64,000 bases of DNA from Sclerodactyla briareus (GCA_026419785.1 JAODTK010004843.1:62001-126000), one strand, 5' to 3'. Positions 37,426 to 51,500 are shown, numbered from the stretch's first letter. Program-made: numbers and translations. Notes: generated by a model from the letters alone, not told the origin.

Positions 37426-40400
37426 GGGGGGAGCGCTGAAACTATTCAAATATTGAGACTGCTGGGGATCTAGCTCTGTTATGATCAAGTTATACTATGG
37501 ATAATGTTGAATCCGAGCGGCGGAACCTGCGTGTCGTGTGTCTGGGTTAACGTTTGTCAGAGGACGTTGTTGCATTTCGGAACAGGTGGAGCCGGGTGGG
37601 TGGGGGATGAAACTCGTATACCCCCCCCAGTCCGCTGGGGCTCTATTATGTTATAATCAAGTTTGGGGGTACTCCGCACATTTCTCACAAGGATACATTC
37701 CGGCCTGGCTCACCCTGAAAATGAACATACAAACGAGTGAGAGAGAAAAGAAAAATGTTAGTAGAACGAAAAATGCTCCATTACAATGGAATATGTGTAG
37801 AGAAATGAGAGCCAGCAACAAACACATAGGTGATCGAGAACGGTACCCCAGAGATGCATGGAATTGTAATGCCCATTACTAAATATGAATGGGAACATTG
37901 GGTTGGGCAATAATCTCAGGCATATACGCTTTTGAAATTAACGACGCATGAAATGTGTGCAGTTATTCAGTGGGACGGAATCCACCTTTCAGTTCAAGAG
38001 TTTCGCCCTGAGCTAGTGGTTTGCCCCGTCCTCGCGCTTTATTCTAACAAGCTATATATAAGAGAATGCAATCCAATTTCATGACCATCACACACATCAG
38101 ATTCCAGAAAATGTTAACGGACCTCCATACCTGACATGATACCAGCTGTACCTTCAAAATTGATCAGATCAAAGGTGGATCACATCTTACAAAGGTTTGG
38201 GGGAATTCAACGAACTTTCAAAAACTGCATGAAAATTATGCTAATTAAACACATTAATGACTCCAGTGACCCCGAACTTCCCTTTTAAATTTCTCGGGAA
38301 CCATGTAGACCACATCCACCAGGTGTCGTGAGATTCCGGCAAACTTGAAAAATTCACAAAAATATACAAAAATTAGACACCTTAATTAGCATATTTGAGG
38401 CCGCGGAAAATCTGACCAGTTCAAAAAGGCCAAAACTCACATAACATGAGCACATACAGTTCTTGAGTATTCTTGCTAACGAGCGTAACAATAATTTACA
38501 TAAAATGAGATAAATTACCCAATCTAATCAGATCGTGTCCACCCAACCCCTTGTGTGCTACACACGAAGTCAGCCTAAAACGGTTTGTGAGAATCCAACG
38601 AGAAAGGCGTGACACACACACACGCACACGCACACCACCGCATAGTGGCGACAGGTCTCTTCCGGAATTCATTCAGGCCGAACGAAAAGCGGTTCCCAAA
38701 CGTTCACTGAGGGACACCAGAGAGGACTTCTTGTCGGTTATACGCGAGGAATCACCAAGGGGGTCTTGAGTTGCGATTTTGATAATGATTTAGCCCACCA
38801 TCCAAGTAGTTTCTCCCTAAAGCCATAAACGTTGTATATAGATGATTATGGATGTGATTAATGATTATGATATGGGGGAGAATGAAATGAAGGTTTTATG
38901 AGAAAAAACAAATACATGCAAGCGAAAGCTATACATTGTGTCGAAAAGTTTACTAGAACATATACAAATTGTTAAATCAACATGGTCAAATATATCCATA
39001 TTTTTGGAATTAGTCAAATAAATATGAATGACCTAATATGACACAATACAGCATATTCTGGTTATAATAATACCTAACACGAACATTAACGCAACCTGGG
39101 AATACTCCAATCTTGTCGAATTACGTCTGCTTTTGCGAAAGATTTATAGCCTATTGCTTTCATTTCAACTGTTGCCATATGTGAGGATCTTCTTAACCAT
39201 GTGCTTCCCATATTCTGAATCGTTAATGGCAGTGGATACTCCTCACCACTTTTCCGTGTAGTGAATAAATCATTGGGGAAAGTACCGGCCGAGGTTTAAT
39301 CTCTGTGATTTTTTAAGCTCAGTGCTTCTTGCCCCTGCGAACATTGCAAGTAGTAACACTTTGATTTACTATGATTTCGATTGTTATGGCTGTTAAAGTT
39401 AGGAATGGTTTGTGACATAGTACAGGAACAGGTCAAATTGCATAGGACTCGAGGGACTGGAATACGTGTTTAAAGCCAATGACTCGGACTCGGATACTGA
39501 TGACTAGGACTCGGATTTGGAGAAGATTTACTCGCATAACCTACTTGCTCTTATTTAGGTGCCCACTCTGTTTAGAAATTGTTCCATTTGCTAGCAATGG
39601 ATACCCCTTTCACCTCCCGGTGACACTACCAGACCGAAAAATGACTCTACCCGGGGTTGGAACGAAGCCAAACGATTCACAGCACTTGGCATATCGAGAT
39701 ACACAGTGGGCAAGTGCATTTACGTGTATAGTTATTGTCAGGAAGTTTCCGAAATGGACCTAGCAGAGTTTTTCAATGTCTTGGTCGTTTTTGTTCACAG
39801 CCTTAGATGTTCTGAATCCAAGTAATTATTAATAGGATTATCCATAAATATACTATATCAATGATAGCCCCCCCCCCCCCCATTAAAGCAATCAGGACAT
39901 CCCAAATATTGAAGAACAAATATTCTATAGCCAAGACTGATCCTAAATAGTGGAGTAAGAATGTTGTCCAGTTTTGACCTCTGGTGACCTCAGATGACCT
40001 TAATTGACACAAAAAAAATAGGATCATGTACTCACCATGGGGACCCACATATCAAGTATGAGCTTGATCCATCCAGGTGGGTTCAAGTGTGTCCACAAGT
40101 TTTTTTAAATTGGCCAACTATATAAGTCTTCACAATCACTTTTCACCAAACGCGACCCGTGCTCAACACAAAAAAAACAACTAGGTTTCCCGTGCAGCCC
40201 ATAAGAAAGCAGATGCAAAATTTCAGCTGGATCGGTCCAAAATGCTCGCGACTATGCGCCACAAGGTTTTTAAAAACTGACTCTGGTGATCTCAGATGAC
40301 TTGACCTGACCCCCAAGCCATAGGGATCATGTTCTCACCACCGAGAACCCACATTACCAAGTATGAGCTTGACCATCCAGGTGGGGTAAAGTTATTTGTG

Positions 40401-43105
40401 TCCACAAGCTAAAATTGGCCAAACTACTTTTTACGCAATTTCCAAACTTTTCGACCAAACATAACCCTGATAAAGAAAACATTAGGGTTCTCGTACTTCC
40501 CATGGAGGGAAAGCGGTATGTCAAATTTCAGATCGATCAGACCAAGCGTTCAAAATTGATTGATTTTCTAATGTTTCCGATGATTTAAAAGTATTACAAT
40601 TGAATTTGGGTCCCATCCACATGTTAAAAGAATGGGTTAACATACCCAGTTCTAACAAAAATCATGTCGATGGAAAGTATAGATGTGTGCGCTTGTGTAA
40701 TAAACAGTAAAATAGTGTTTGTCTGTGTGTCCTCAGGTGTTACAAAATTACGATGTCTGACACACAATGATATGAGTATGCATAATTGTGCCCGAAGTAC
40801 CGAGATCGTGACTGGTGGAAAAAAGTCACAAACATTTGTTATTCCTGGTGTGGAAACACAAGGGCGGGACTTCCGTATACAAAATTTCGCCGGATCTGGA
40901 CTTGTTTCGCGACATGGATGATATTGGATACGCGATTTGACGTTTTTTATACTTCTCAAGGGACCCATAGTAAATGCAGAGTCTGAAAAACAAGGGGGCG
41001 GCGGGCGGATTCGCCCCCGAAAGTTTAAAAGAGAGCTCTCGAAATCACATGGGGGGGGGGGGGGGCCGAAGAAATATCAAAATTAGTTGAGAAAAGTCGC
41101 CCTGAAAAATTCTTCCATTGAGCATGGGGATATAACTAGCAAAAGAGATTCTGATTTCGTGCCTAATACCAATCGAAAATATTCACGATTTTGTGAAATG
41201 CGATTGCTGTAAGGCCATTGTTCGTTCGTGATCACCGTACGTAGATTAAAAGATCTGGTGAGTTACACACAGTGACTACTCATTGACACCTCCGGCCCAC
41301 CCAGCACATGTTTATGACAGTACTGTCATATGCAGTGACCCTGATGAAGCTGGTATGGCTCCCTGTACTGCATACAAACTTGTGGACATAGACGTCCAGC
41401 TCACTGTACAACCAGGAACCAATTGCCGCGCTAACTGAGAACATGACTATAAATTCTGTTATGGGTTTTGAAAATATTCCAAATCAATATTGCATTGGAC
41501 GCCGATCGTCTCCGATATGGGGAGGGGGGGGGGAGGGGGGGGGGGGAGGGGGCGGGGGGGGGGGGAAGTGGAGGGGGGGGAAAAATGACCATTTTCAGAA
41601 AAAATAGGGTGTGGAAAACACAGAGTCAACTGAGAGCAGTCTCGAATATGGTGGGGACATGTCCCCCCGTCCCCGGGCCCTGGCAATATCGATCATCTTA
41701 GTTAGCTAACCAAAGAAAAGAATTTTACCGTAGCTACGTAGATAGTAGCTATCAATTAGCTGAACACTTGTTTACTGCCAAAAAAGGGGAAAACAGTGTA
41801 CAAATAACATGATTAGACATGGACAAGTACTGGCCTTAAGAAATAAGAATATATATTTTGAGGAAAATCTCACGGAGAGCGGCCTACTAGTAAGGTATTA
41901 AATGTTTAGATCAAGATATCTATGGTCAACACATGGGGGTGTGGAGTAGGCCTGCAGTATCCCGGGGATGAAGAGTTAGTGGTGAAAGGAATGAAAGGAA
42001 AAACCACGTCCCTCCAGAAGTTCAGTGGAAGTGAAATATCACAACAAGCAATGGCCTATTCCTCTCGGCCCTACTCCAATAGGCCCGTGAGGTCACTGCC
42101 AACATCATGGTTTAAAACTTGTAGCCTTTAGCTAGCTCAGCTACGCAATGCAGCCGAGCGGCGTGCTTTAAATATCGGGGGGCAGAACCCATTTCCCTTA
42201 AGTTATGGTTTCGGTGGGGTAATAATAGGGGGGGGGGGGCTGAGTTCCCAGAATCACACACCCGACTATCCGGGTATCTGCTACTCGGTCCTGATGTGAA
42301 CTGAAGCAGAATACACCACCAGAATACGTATTTTTGAACCAATATAAAGTATTTAATTATAACCTTCTGATTACCGGATGGCCATCTTCTGGAAAGATGA
42401 CCCTTACTGCTCTCTAGACGGCTTTCTGCAAATATTAAACAACCGGGCCGACCGATTTGCCTCAAGAATCAGAAGTCGGAAGTTGCACTACCAGTAGGCG
42501 GCAACTTCTGGCGAACAGCATCCGACATCAATTTCAGAATATGTTGTTGGGAACTCCGAGTCAAGGTAAGAATGCCTGAGAAAATGGCCTGCAACTCATA
42601 GTTGCCAAAACCGCGCGACAACATCACCTAATACACAAGACTGCAGTACTAGAATGGCGCGAAACTTTGTGCTTCTACTTTCACTGCTTTTCTGGATCAC
42701 TGTTCACAGCTGATCGCTGACACAATGGTTTACCATTTGGTGCCACTGTAACTGAACCAAATCCGATTAGTCCGCGTCCCTTGCAACTGAACCACACTTT
42801 GGCAAATCGATTCAATCCCGTCGTCAGCGCCTAGCTGCTCATATTGTACAACCAGGGATTAGGGTAAAATTAGGGTGGGGTTTAGTTTAGGGTCATACCG
42901 TACACCAATGGAAGCACATCTTATTCTCAGAAGGACGCATGCATTGACCTTTGTTAACCCAAAGATACAACTTGTCCTTACCATCGTGTGGAACGAATCA
43001 ACTCCTTCATGGAATTCGCCAGTTGCATATTCATAGAATTTCCGTATGTTGCAGGCCAACAGTCATTCACGGTTGCAGATTGTGCGTGCTCACAACTAAC
43101 TCGGC
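37426..43105. repeat. Tandem ~5.7-kb duplication, copy 2
   Basis: Starts at a G-rich junction (GGGGGGGAGCGCTGAAACTA at about 37,425) where the end of copy 1 meets a partial ~1.1-kb array unit (37,430-37,990), then follows copy 1 to the CTCACAACTAACTCGG block at about 43,090. Because the array fragment lies at the left end of both copies, the duplication happened after the array reached the module. The purine tract is longer here (41,519-41,580) than in copy 1. No gene recognised. Confidence 0.92.
41519..41580 (+). repeat. G-rich homopurine tract
   Basis: Almost uninterrupted G with a few A and one C over about 60 bp; the homologous tract in copy 1 (35,835-35,865) is shorter. It is a potential G-quadruplex and a likely site of length error. 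Confidence 0.8.
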
Positions 43106-43239
43106 CTGCAATGCGGGGCCCGGGCCACATTTTCCCCATATACTATGCGGTAGTCAATTCACATTGGCTCTCCAAAGTTTGGAAGATCGTAGCACTGTGC
43201 TGTTCGTGTGGCATGTAAGGCCTCGGATTCCAATGGGGA

Positions 43240-43318
43240 CCCGGGCGGGGGGGGGGGGGGGGGGGGGTGGGGGGGGGGTGGGGGGGGGGGGGGGGGGGTG
43301 GGTTGGGTGGGGGGTCCT
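43240..43318 (+). repeat. Poly-G tract with isolated T
   Basis: About 70 bp of G interrupted by single T residues, just right of the end of duplication copy 2. Open frames across it (poly-Gly/poly-Pro) are by-products of the tract. Confidence 0.85.
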
Positions 43319-43735
43319 GCGGTACTATGTACTATACCGTTACTATATCTAAAGTTTAATGCTAACTCTGGGACGGTTTTATCGTGATTTCCTTATGAAC
43401 ATCATTCGTCCATTCTCCGTCAGGCGTTGCGAGACGATGTTGCTTCTTCTCAGTTTTTAATCAGCGATCTTACTTTAGGGATGCTTGTTTGTAAACCTTC
43501 TAGGCTATTGAGAAAATCTGGCCATTGTCACTGAAGTTTGGCTTGTTTCTTCCCGGGAGGAGGCGGGCTCTGTGTGCATCTCTACCGAAACCACCGCAGG
43601 TGTACCGAGTTTTCAAGTTTTCCTCCTACATAGCATCATCAAAACCAAAATAAACAAAAAGTTAGTGTTTGAATATTTATGTCAATGCACCTCGATTTCC
43701 ATTGCCAACGGGGGCCGGATCCTAAGGGCTGGTGT

Positions 43736-43793
<58 letters not shown>

Positions 43794-43815
43794 GGGGGGG
43801 GGGGGGGGGGGGGGG
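43736..43815 (+). repeat. Long poly-G tract (~78 G with one T)
   Basis: A run of about 57 G, one T, then about 22 G. It yields poly-Gly and poly-Pro open frames on both strands that should not be taken as genes. Confidence 0.9.
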
Positions 43816-43819
43816 CTGT

Positions 43820-46800
43820 GAGCGAGCTTGTCATCCTTATCAATCGCCTAATCCGCCGTCTCCATTTTTCGCCCATCTTTTCTCAAGGGCGGCGCCGTAC
43901 CGGGAAGTCCGTGAACCCGTCCTTAAAAAAAAACGTTGTAGAATTTTAATCCGACCAACTCATTAGAGGCAGGTAGGCCTAGGGCAGGTACGCGTACCGT
44001 ACCATCCGGTCGTCAGGAGAACAGTTGCCTACCTGTAAACCGCCAGGAGCCACGGAAATGGAAACCGGGGCTGTAATACATATTAAGGATAACTGCACTG
44101 GAGGAATAAAGTGCAAACTGGGAGACCTCTCATCTGGCGAATAAACAAGGCGAGTACTCTGGATTTATGTAATTATGGGTCGTATTAAGCCTACTTAAGC
44201 TAAATTCAGAGTATGAACCAGTAAAAGTCGACCTGCTGTCCTATTTTTTCCTGTTCTACAACTCGCAAATAGAATTACCCAAAGATTAGAGCAAATTTAT
44301 AATTTTCACATATATCTATATCTTCTGTATCGTAATAGGCAGCTAGGGGAACTATTGGCGTTAGTTTCTGATCGATTGTATTTGCAATTGCGTACATACA
44401 CAAAAGATTGGCAGTGCGTGCTGTGCGTACGTTCGTCAATACCAACCACGCGTGCCGAACGCAGGTTCTTTAATATATAGGCTCCTGGGTTTATGTGGGG
44501 CGGTGAACATGACCTCCACCAATGCAACGAGCAGCAACGTGTCGTTTCGCTTCGTTCGCGCTCGCCCGCTTATATTTTGAAAGCGCTCCATGATGCTGAA
44601 AGCCGGATCTGCACTTGTAAACATAAAACTTGCAGGTAGTAGGAGTAGTAGGTTGAGTGCTCGTCTATCCGACAGCTAGTGATCATCTCCGCCACGCATC
44701 ACGATCTTGGCGCAAGGTTTATTGCTTCCGCTCAAAACTGTTAGTGGTGAGTCCCTGAATAGCGATTTGATTTTTCCGAGCAAGGTATTCACAGGTCTCC
44801 CACTGGCTTGCAGTATGTCTCAATGCTTCTCTCCGGCGATCTTCGCTGGAGCTTCCTCTTGGAGTCTCGCGACGTGACCCTCAACGGTCCTATGTGCTAC
44901 TACGGAAGACCAAGGACCTGATTGGTCACATCATACAGTGTCATCGTTTTGGTATCCAATTGTTATTGGTCCATCTGAAGTTAGAACATTGCGGAGTAGT
45001 CTTCTTTGGAAAGTGTCAGATTTTGTAGATCAAGATTTCATCTTTTGTCCCCACAGTTTCGCAAATTATACAGAAAATCTCTTGTAATAAGGCATCGAAA
45101 ATCCGGAGTTGATGTTCGTACTTACTCGTCTGCTCTTGAAAAAAAAAAAATTGTGAGAGAGGTTGCAAGCGTTGTTGGTTATAAACCAATTCTTCTGTTA
45201 ATGTCTTTCTTTTCTTCGGTTCCCAACAAACTTGCCTACATATTTACATTTCTTCCAACTTTTCCTGGCCAATTTCTTGTGATTGAAATTTCTCAGTTTT
45301 CGTGCTGATTATTTTTATTTTTTTCTTGGTCATTGTCTCAGTCCGATCTCGCTCTTCGATGTCTTGCAATATGTTCACCAGTCGATGCCTAAGATATATC
45401 ATCAGCGGTTGTTGGTCCACGGTGAAGAAGTTGTCGGTATACTATTTGCGCTGTAGTCAGATCACATCACTGAGATGGTTGGATAACTGCATCAATGTGT
45501 CATATTTAATCTGATTTCAGAGTTGGCCAGTATGTTTATAAATAATAATCACAGCGCCTGGTCACCTTGGGGGACCCGATGTTTGTGCTGAACGGATTCC
45601 CTAGTGTGCCGTCCTCTAAAACTTCCAAAGGCTCACGCAAAGGCTTACATTTTTTTTGCTTATGCTCGGCAATCCAACGCTAACGTCTCTATGATGAGCT
45701 GACGTTGGTGTAAAAATGGCAGTAGCGCGTTTGGCAGTGCCTTCAGACGCGCTACCTAAAGTGTCCCCGAATGAGAGCACAGACCGTATTGTTATCAAAC
45801 AATTCAACAACGAAAATGTAAATCCGCAAAAGTCGTCCGTGTTCATGGTAATTCTGCGTCAATTTGTCCCCGAGGTATCACAATACGCAAGTAGATTGCA
45901 AACAATTGCAAACTCACATAAGATGAAGCATAAAACCTTGCGTCAGATTCGTTATACGTGGCGGAGATTGATCACTTAGCATGTCGTATAGACGAGACTC
46001 AACCTACTATACTACATGAAGGTGATCGCGTGTCAGTCCGGGACAGGGGGACATTTTCAAATTGCCTTCAATATTTGAGGCGCGTTGCCTCTCCGGCCTA
46101 TATAATAGCCTTCAGACATTTGCATGACATCGAGCAAGTATCGCCTGTGTGTTACTCTGGACAGCTGGGGACTGTTATTGCAAAAATAACCAGTCGGCTA
46201 TACGCGATTTGGATTAGCCAATCGAAATCCTATTTCGCAATAACGGATAGCTGGGGTTGTAGAATAATGACTGAAGTGAGTAGGCCTCCCCCTTGCTTTC
46301 CCACCCTAGTGGCCGGGTGCTCATGCTAACAAATCGGACAATAACCCTCCAAAGTCGGAAAAAAAAACCCGGAGGAAAATTGGTGAGTTCGCATGGGTAA
46401 CGAAGGACAGGGAAACCGAAGACCGTCACCCGGATGAGTCAACGCAATGAAAATTTCGATATACAGTGAGGACAACATTTCCGTTGTGACGTCATAAAAC
46501 TGGGTACCAACTAGTGATATAAAAGGAGCTCCAACGATGATTGAATATACCAAAGAGGAAACACTGCAAACGTCCATTCTAATAAAAACTATGGGCCTGT
46601 CGATATTTTTTTTGGGGGGGGGGGCAAGCGAAAAGTAGAAATGCACTTGGAACCGAGTCTGGGATGTCCGCGGAAGTACGAGGGTTGTACAGCTTTAGTG
46701 GTCTTTTTTGTGGTTACCGGGTATACGAGGGGAATCCCCCCATATTTTTCTTCCCGCATAACATTCCCGTGCAGTTTAGTCCATGTATAACCTCTGTTAT

Positions 46801-47600
46801 ACTACTACTGGCCCAAAAAGCAGAAAACGTTTTGAAGGAGGAAAAAATAAAATACAATTATTCGTATTCGGCAAGGCCTGTAGTGACGACAATCTGACCT
46901 GCACGAATCGTTATGACTGCCCGACAGGCATTAGTTCAATTGGACCGTCCAGTCAATAGCGTAACCATATGCTAAGTTTGCGACAGTCGTGTGAAACGTT
47001 GTGAAAGCTCGTTCCTTGAGGTGTCTCATCAAGTTTTGCTGTATCGCCCAGACCCCACATTTCTTAGAGGCACTCTGTCAATTCTATTCATCCTGATCAT
47101 TAAAAAATTATCCATTTCCAAAACTTTGCAAAAGAGGGCGCTATGCAACAACTGGAAAGCGGCAATAAATGCAGAGGTTCAATTCAAACATATACCAAGC
47201 ATCATCGAGTATGTGTATATTAAGCTAGTTCGGAGATAGAATCAAGTTTTCGGAACCAGAATTTTAAACCTTCATTGTGGGCTGGTCAATGGCGAGTTAT
47301 ATGGGTGATTGAATATATGGCAGATAGTGTACTTCACGTAGGAAGGATCTATTCGCTGTGTCTTCAACAAAACTACCCGTCATTGCTGGGTTGGAGAAAA
47401 AGTGCCAATATGAAATGTAGCATGCATGTCATGACTTGTCTTTGTGATGAGCACTTGTTATATCAAGTTGTGAAACAATGAGTGTGGCGAGGAGTCCATC
47501 CCATGCTACTAACGACGTAGGGAGTTAATGGCATGTTGCAGACAATTAGTTATAATAGTTATAACTTGGACCATTTTACATCATCCATAATTTAATCCCC
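43820..47600. other. No gene recognised
   Basis: Single-copy sequence with several short plus-strand frames (45,006-45,308; 45,716-45,979; 45,958-46,329) without recognisable motifs or clear partner exons. The frame at 45,716 opens with MAVARLAVPSDALPKVSPNE and could be a first exon, but nothing supports it further. Confidence 0.35.
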
Positions 47601-47840
47601 ACCGAAATTGGCCCCTCCCAAAACTCTTTCATTCAAGTGTGGCTGCAGGTCCGCCTCTTCACGCGATGCTTTTTTCTGGAGGGCAATTCAGTTTGCCTAA
47701 TACAAGAATATGTCGCTGCAAACTCGGCAGTGGGAATTTCTGCTAATGATGTTTGGTGGAGAGAGGAGGAGGATGCCTTACCCGAAGGGTATGCATCCTC
47801 TCTCCTAATGATAGGTGAGAGGATGCTGATGCGCCATTGT

Positions 47841-47930
<90 letters not shown>
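47841..47930 (+). repeat. (GATA)n microsatellite
   Basis: About 22 perfect GATA units, ending in AAAGATG. The 'SIYLSIYLS' frames on the minus strand are translations of this repeat. Confidence 0.97.
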
Positions 47931-48129
47931 AAGATGTGGTACGCTAAAACGGCATGCCTCACGTTTAGAGGCCAATATTTTAAGCCGAACCATTCTCTTC
48001 AGAGTATGCCCCTGCTTACCTCCCCGTCTTTTGCCAGTTTCAGACCCTCTGGACCGCCTATACTTTCACCCACTCCCTGGTTTCGGCCCACACACACCCC
48101 ACAGACTCACACATGCCCACACGTGTTGT

Positions 48130-48131
<2 letters not shown>

Positions 48132-48169
<38 letters not shown>

Positions 48170-48170
48170 C
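48132..48170 (+). repeat. (AC)n microsatellite
   Basis: About 15 AC units followed by GCACACAC. A simple sequence repeat. Confidence 0.95.
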
Positions 48171-48377
48171 AAACGCTTCAGGTCGACCCCGGCGGCATTA
48201 CCGCATTTGTCCTCTGTGGAGAGTGTTTGCCAGTGGCGTCGTACCCACGGGGGCGAGGGGTCATTTCCCCACTCCCTATGACCCGAGTAATAAAAAATCT
48301 TTAACAACCAAAAACTGAATTTCTGCAATTCAGTAGGTTTTGCAGCTGTTAATTAGCGAATTGTGCAGCAGTGTGTG

Positions 48378-48566
48378 CATAGGCGTCAATCCATCTTCAG
48401 ACGTGGGGGGGGGGGGGGCCATGACCAAAGTGGGGGGGAGAGACATGACCTCGCCGCCAAAGAAATTACTGTGTGAAAAATGAAAGTCAATGGGAGCATC
48501 CTCAAAATGTGGGGGGACACGTCACCCCGCCCCCCCCCCCCTCTCTCCCAGGATTGACGCCCATGA
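48378..48566. mobile_element. G/C-rich MITE-like element, copy 2
   Basis: Begins CATAGGCGTCAATCCATCTT and ends GGATTGACGCCCATG. The ends are inverted (CATAGGCGTCAATC against CATGGGCGTCAATC, one mismatch). The interior order matches the copy at 9,385: G-rich arm, GACATGACCTCG, AAGTCAATGGGAGCATCCTC, then a C-rich arm. The length is about 190 bp and there is no coding capacity. Confidence 0.7.
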
Positions 48567-48569
48567 GTG

Positions 48570-51500
48570 TGTGTCTATGGGCGGGCCACATATTTGACTT
48601 ATTGCCAATAGGGAGTTTTTGTTTTGTGTAGGGTGGGGCATCTATGACAAATCTCCGCATACGCTACTGGAGTGTGCTCCTCAACTTTACTCTTCCGAGT
48701 AGAACCATACCCATATTTACCCGCACCTAAGAGGAGGGGAAAACCAGTATTAGCATGTCTTGAATTGTTCCATCATCGACATGGAGGACCTTTTTTTATT
48801 TGTCACCAGTCAAACGAAATTGAGCCACCGATTCTTCGGTTGAAAGCGCGAGGCTATTGCTTCTGGTATTGTCCAAGCCATCGATGTATAGCCTGCTGGA
48901 CAATTTGCCATAGACTTCCTACGTTTTGTTTCCGTCCTGACCTCATCTCTCGGTCAGTCAAATTTCTTCACCGGTTGCTTCATCTCTGGTCAGATAGTCG
49001 GTTCTCTCTCTGCCGGACTCCACATTAACGCTGGCGACAAACCACTGTTTCTCCTTCACTTTTTCTCACCTTATTGGAGGACCTTCTAAGCTTCGTAGAT
49101 AACTGTATACCCTTGCCTTCATCATTCATCCCGCATTCTCACCCCGCCCCGAGAAACATTATTTCGCTTGCTGCCTTTTCGTCATTTCCTGTCAGGTTTT
49201 GCTAATTAGTTTGAACAACGATTTGAACTCGTTTCTGACCGGGCATTGCAAATCTGGCTTTCCTTGAACCAAACTTTAAAATTTTGCCCTAAAACCTATG
49301 CAATTTAGACACGTTGAATGACCTCCAGTTACCCTGAACTTGGTTGAAAAATTTGTGTATTAAACAACACCCACCAGGGTTTCATGAAAATGCAACAAAC
49401 TTAGAGATTTTGCATAAATAAGCAAATTGAAAACAAACACGTGGGGGGGGGGGGGGGGGACCTCCACTGACCCCAGTTTTTGTTAGAAAATTTCGGGACT
49501 GGAAGTGAACCATGTTCCCAAAGATTCATGAAAAATAAACTTCAAAATTGCACCTGAATTATGCAAATTATATGACTTAACATATTTTACGCTGAAAGTC
49601 TAATCGGTTCATCTTGGGGCCTTTATATCAAGTATCTGCCTATGTGCGGAACCGAATCGCCATAGCATATACGGTCGTCTGTAATCTTGCTATGAGCGAA
49701 CACAAGTAGGGATTGAGCATGCAAATGGGGATATATCTTATTCGTGACATTCATACCCAAAATCATAAAACACAAGGTTTGGGTATCACCAGCAATTTCA
49801 TGAAGTGAATTCAAGAGTAGCTTAACAATAGGCTGCGAGAGCGGTCCATTAAAGGGCGTTCTTCTCAAGCCCCGGAAATGCTGTACTGAAGCTCCTATAC
49901 AACACCGAAGTCAGTGTGGAACCCTCTTGCTAACCTGTGACAGCGCCTTCAATTATAGTAGTTTTAAAGTGACATGTGGTTCGAGCGAAATGGTTCGCAT
50001 TTCGTCAGAAGATTGGAATATGTGCGTGAGACAGTGCCTACTTAATTCGGCTTCACATTATTAAGCTCTAGTTCACTCTGGGATGTCATATTTCACGCCT
50101 AGATAGTGAATTTTGCCAGACGCAATCGATTCGTATTCCCGAATTTTCATGTTGTTTCGGGTTCCGTAATAGAATCGTCTATTCCCGCGTTTCTTGAAAT
50201 AGGGTAAACACTCACTGAAGATGTTGCCAGAATCTTGCACCATTGATATACCATCTTTCTAAGGAGCAACGACGGTTATTTTTGGGGTCTCTGATCGAAG
50301 AAATTCGCGGACTAGAGTAAACAAACCGAATGTGTTTTACGATGTTACACACAATAAAGTGCCGCCTCACTTCGAGCTTGTGTTCTCATGACTGAAAAAT
50401 TTGGAAGGGCACACAATACGGCTCTGATGTCCTCTCCAAGTTAAATAATAGCTCCATGGTTCTTCTTACCCGGCAGGTCAGCAAGAGTTGGTTCATGTCC
50501 CTTGCTCTTTCTGGCGTATATTACGGATTTCGATTATTCTGTGCAAATCTAAAGTGCCGGCGCCGGGCGACACCAAGTTGTTAAAGACTTCACCTGGAGT
50601 GTCCCGGACAAGTGTGAAATCCTCATTTCATGGAAGAGAACTGCTCATTGAGAACTCCAGGGTTGGGCAACGAGATTAACTCGCTATCAGCGAGAATTTG
50701 CTGTACGGGAAGGACCAGGCGCCTGAAATCCCCACAATTGCTTGCAAAAACGCAACATTCACACTTGTACAACACAGAAAAATTAGGTGTGTATTTCATT
50801 GTGTTGAATAAGTAAAGTTTAGCAGACGTTCTCTGTTGTCTTTCTCTCATTCCTAAAGTAACTAATCAACACCTACCAACCCAACTACAGCAATACTTCC
50901 CCATAGGATGCTGAATGCTTTTTGAAGTGAAATTGATGTTGTGAATGTCAATGAGTAACCAAACTTGTTTGCAGGTTGTGCATTGTGCAATATGACATTC
51001 ATATTGCATGAGGGATGTATGTTTTTTGACTTGTGCAATCTACATGCACAAAAAAATCAAAAGACTGCCACTCTGTAATGGAAAGTCGTTATAAAACTTT
51101 GGTTTGACTGACGCACTCGATAGTTTTCTTCAGCTAATATGATAGCCTATTCATAATTCATCCAGTAGTTGTCCTTAAATGTATTAATACAAGAGCCTAT
51201 TTGCTGAGGAGAATCTCTTGGCTACACCCAACACTCCACATTCTTGTTTAGGAATAACTGACTACCAATTTGGAAACAAGAATTCGAAAGCTAGCCCTGT
51301 CCCAACAAGATGAAGCTGACCATGTGAAGGGCTCACCAGCTCCCCAACCCCCTCAACATTCCATGAGAGGACTATAAACAGGCATCAAGGCAGGATAATG
51401 TATTGCAGGGTCTTATTCTTGGACATTCACACAAGAAAGCAGGGCTGTATAAGGACTCCAGGCTAAATTCAGCAACAATATAGTTTTGAAATGGGGGTGA

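Noticed and set aside
43572..43966. Poly-glycine and poly-proline open frames
   Set aside because: They are translations of the poly-G tract at 43,736-43,815.
47633..47993. Open frames with repeated SIYLSIYLS
   Set aside because: Translation of the (GATA)n microsatellite on the minus strand.
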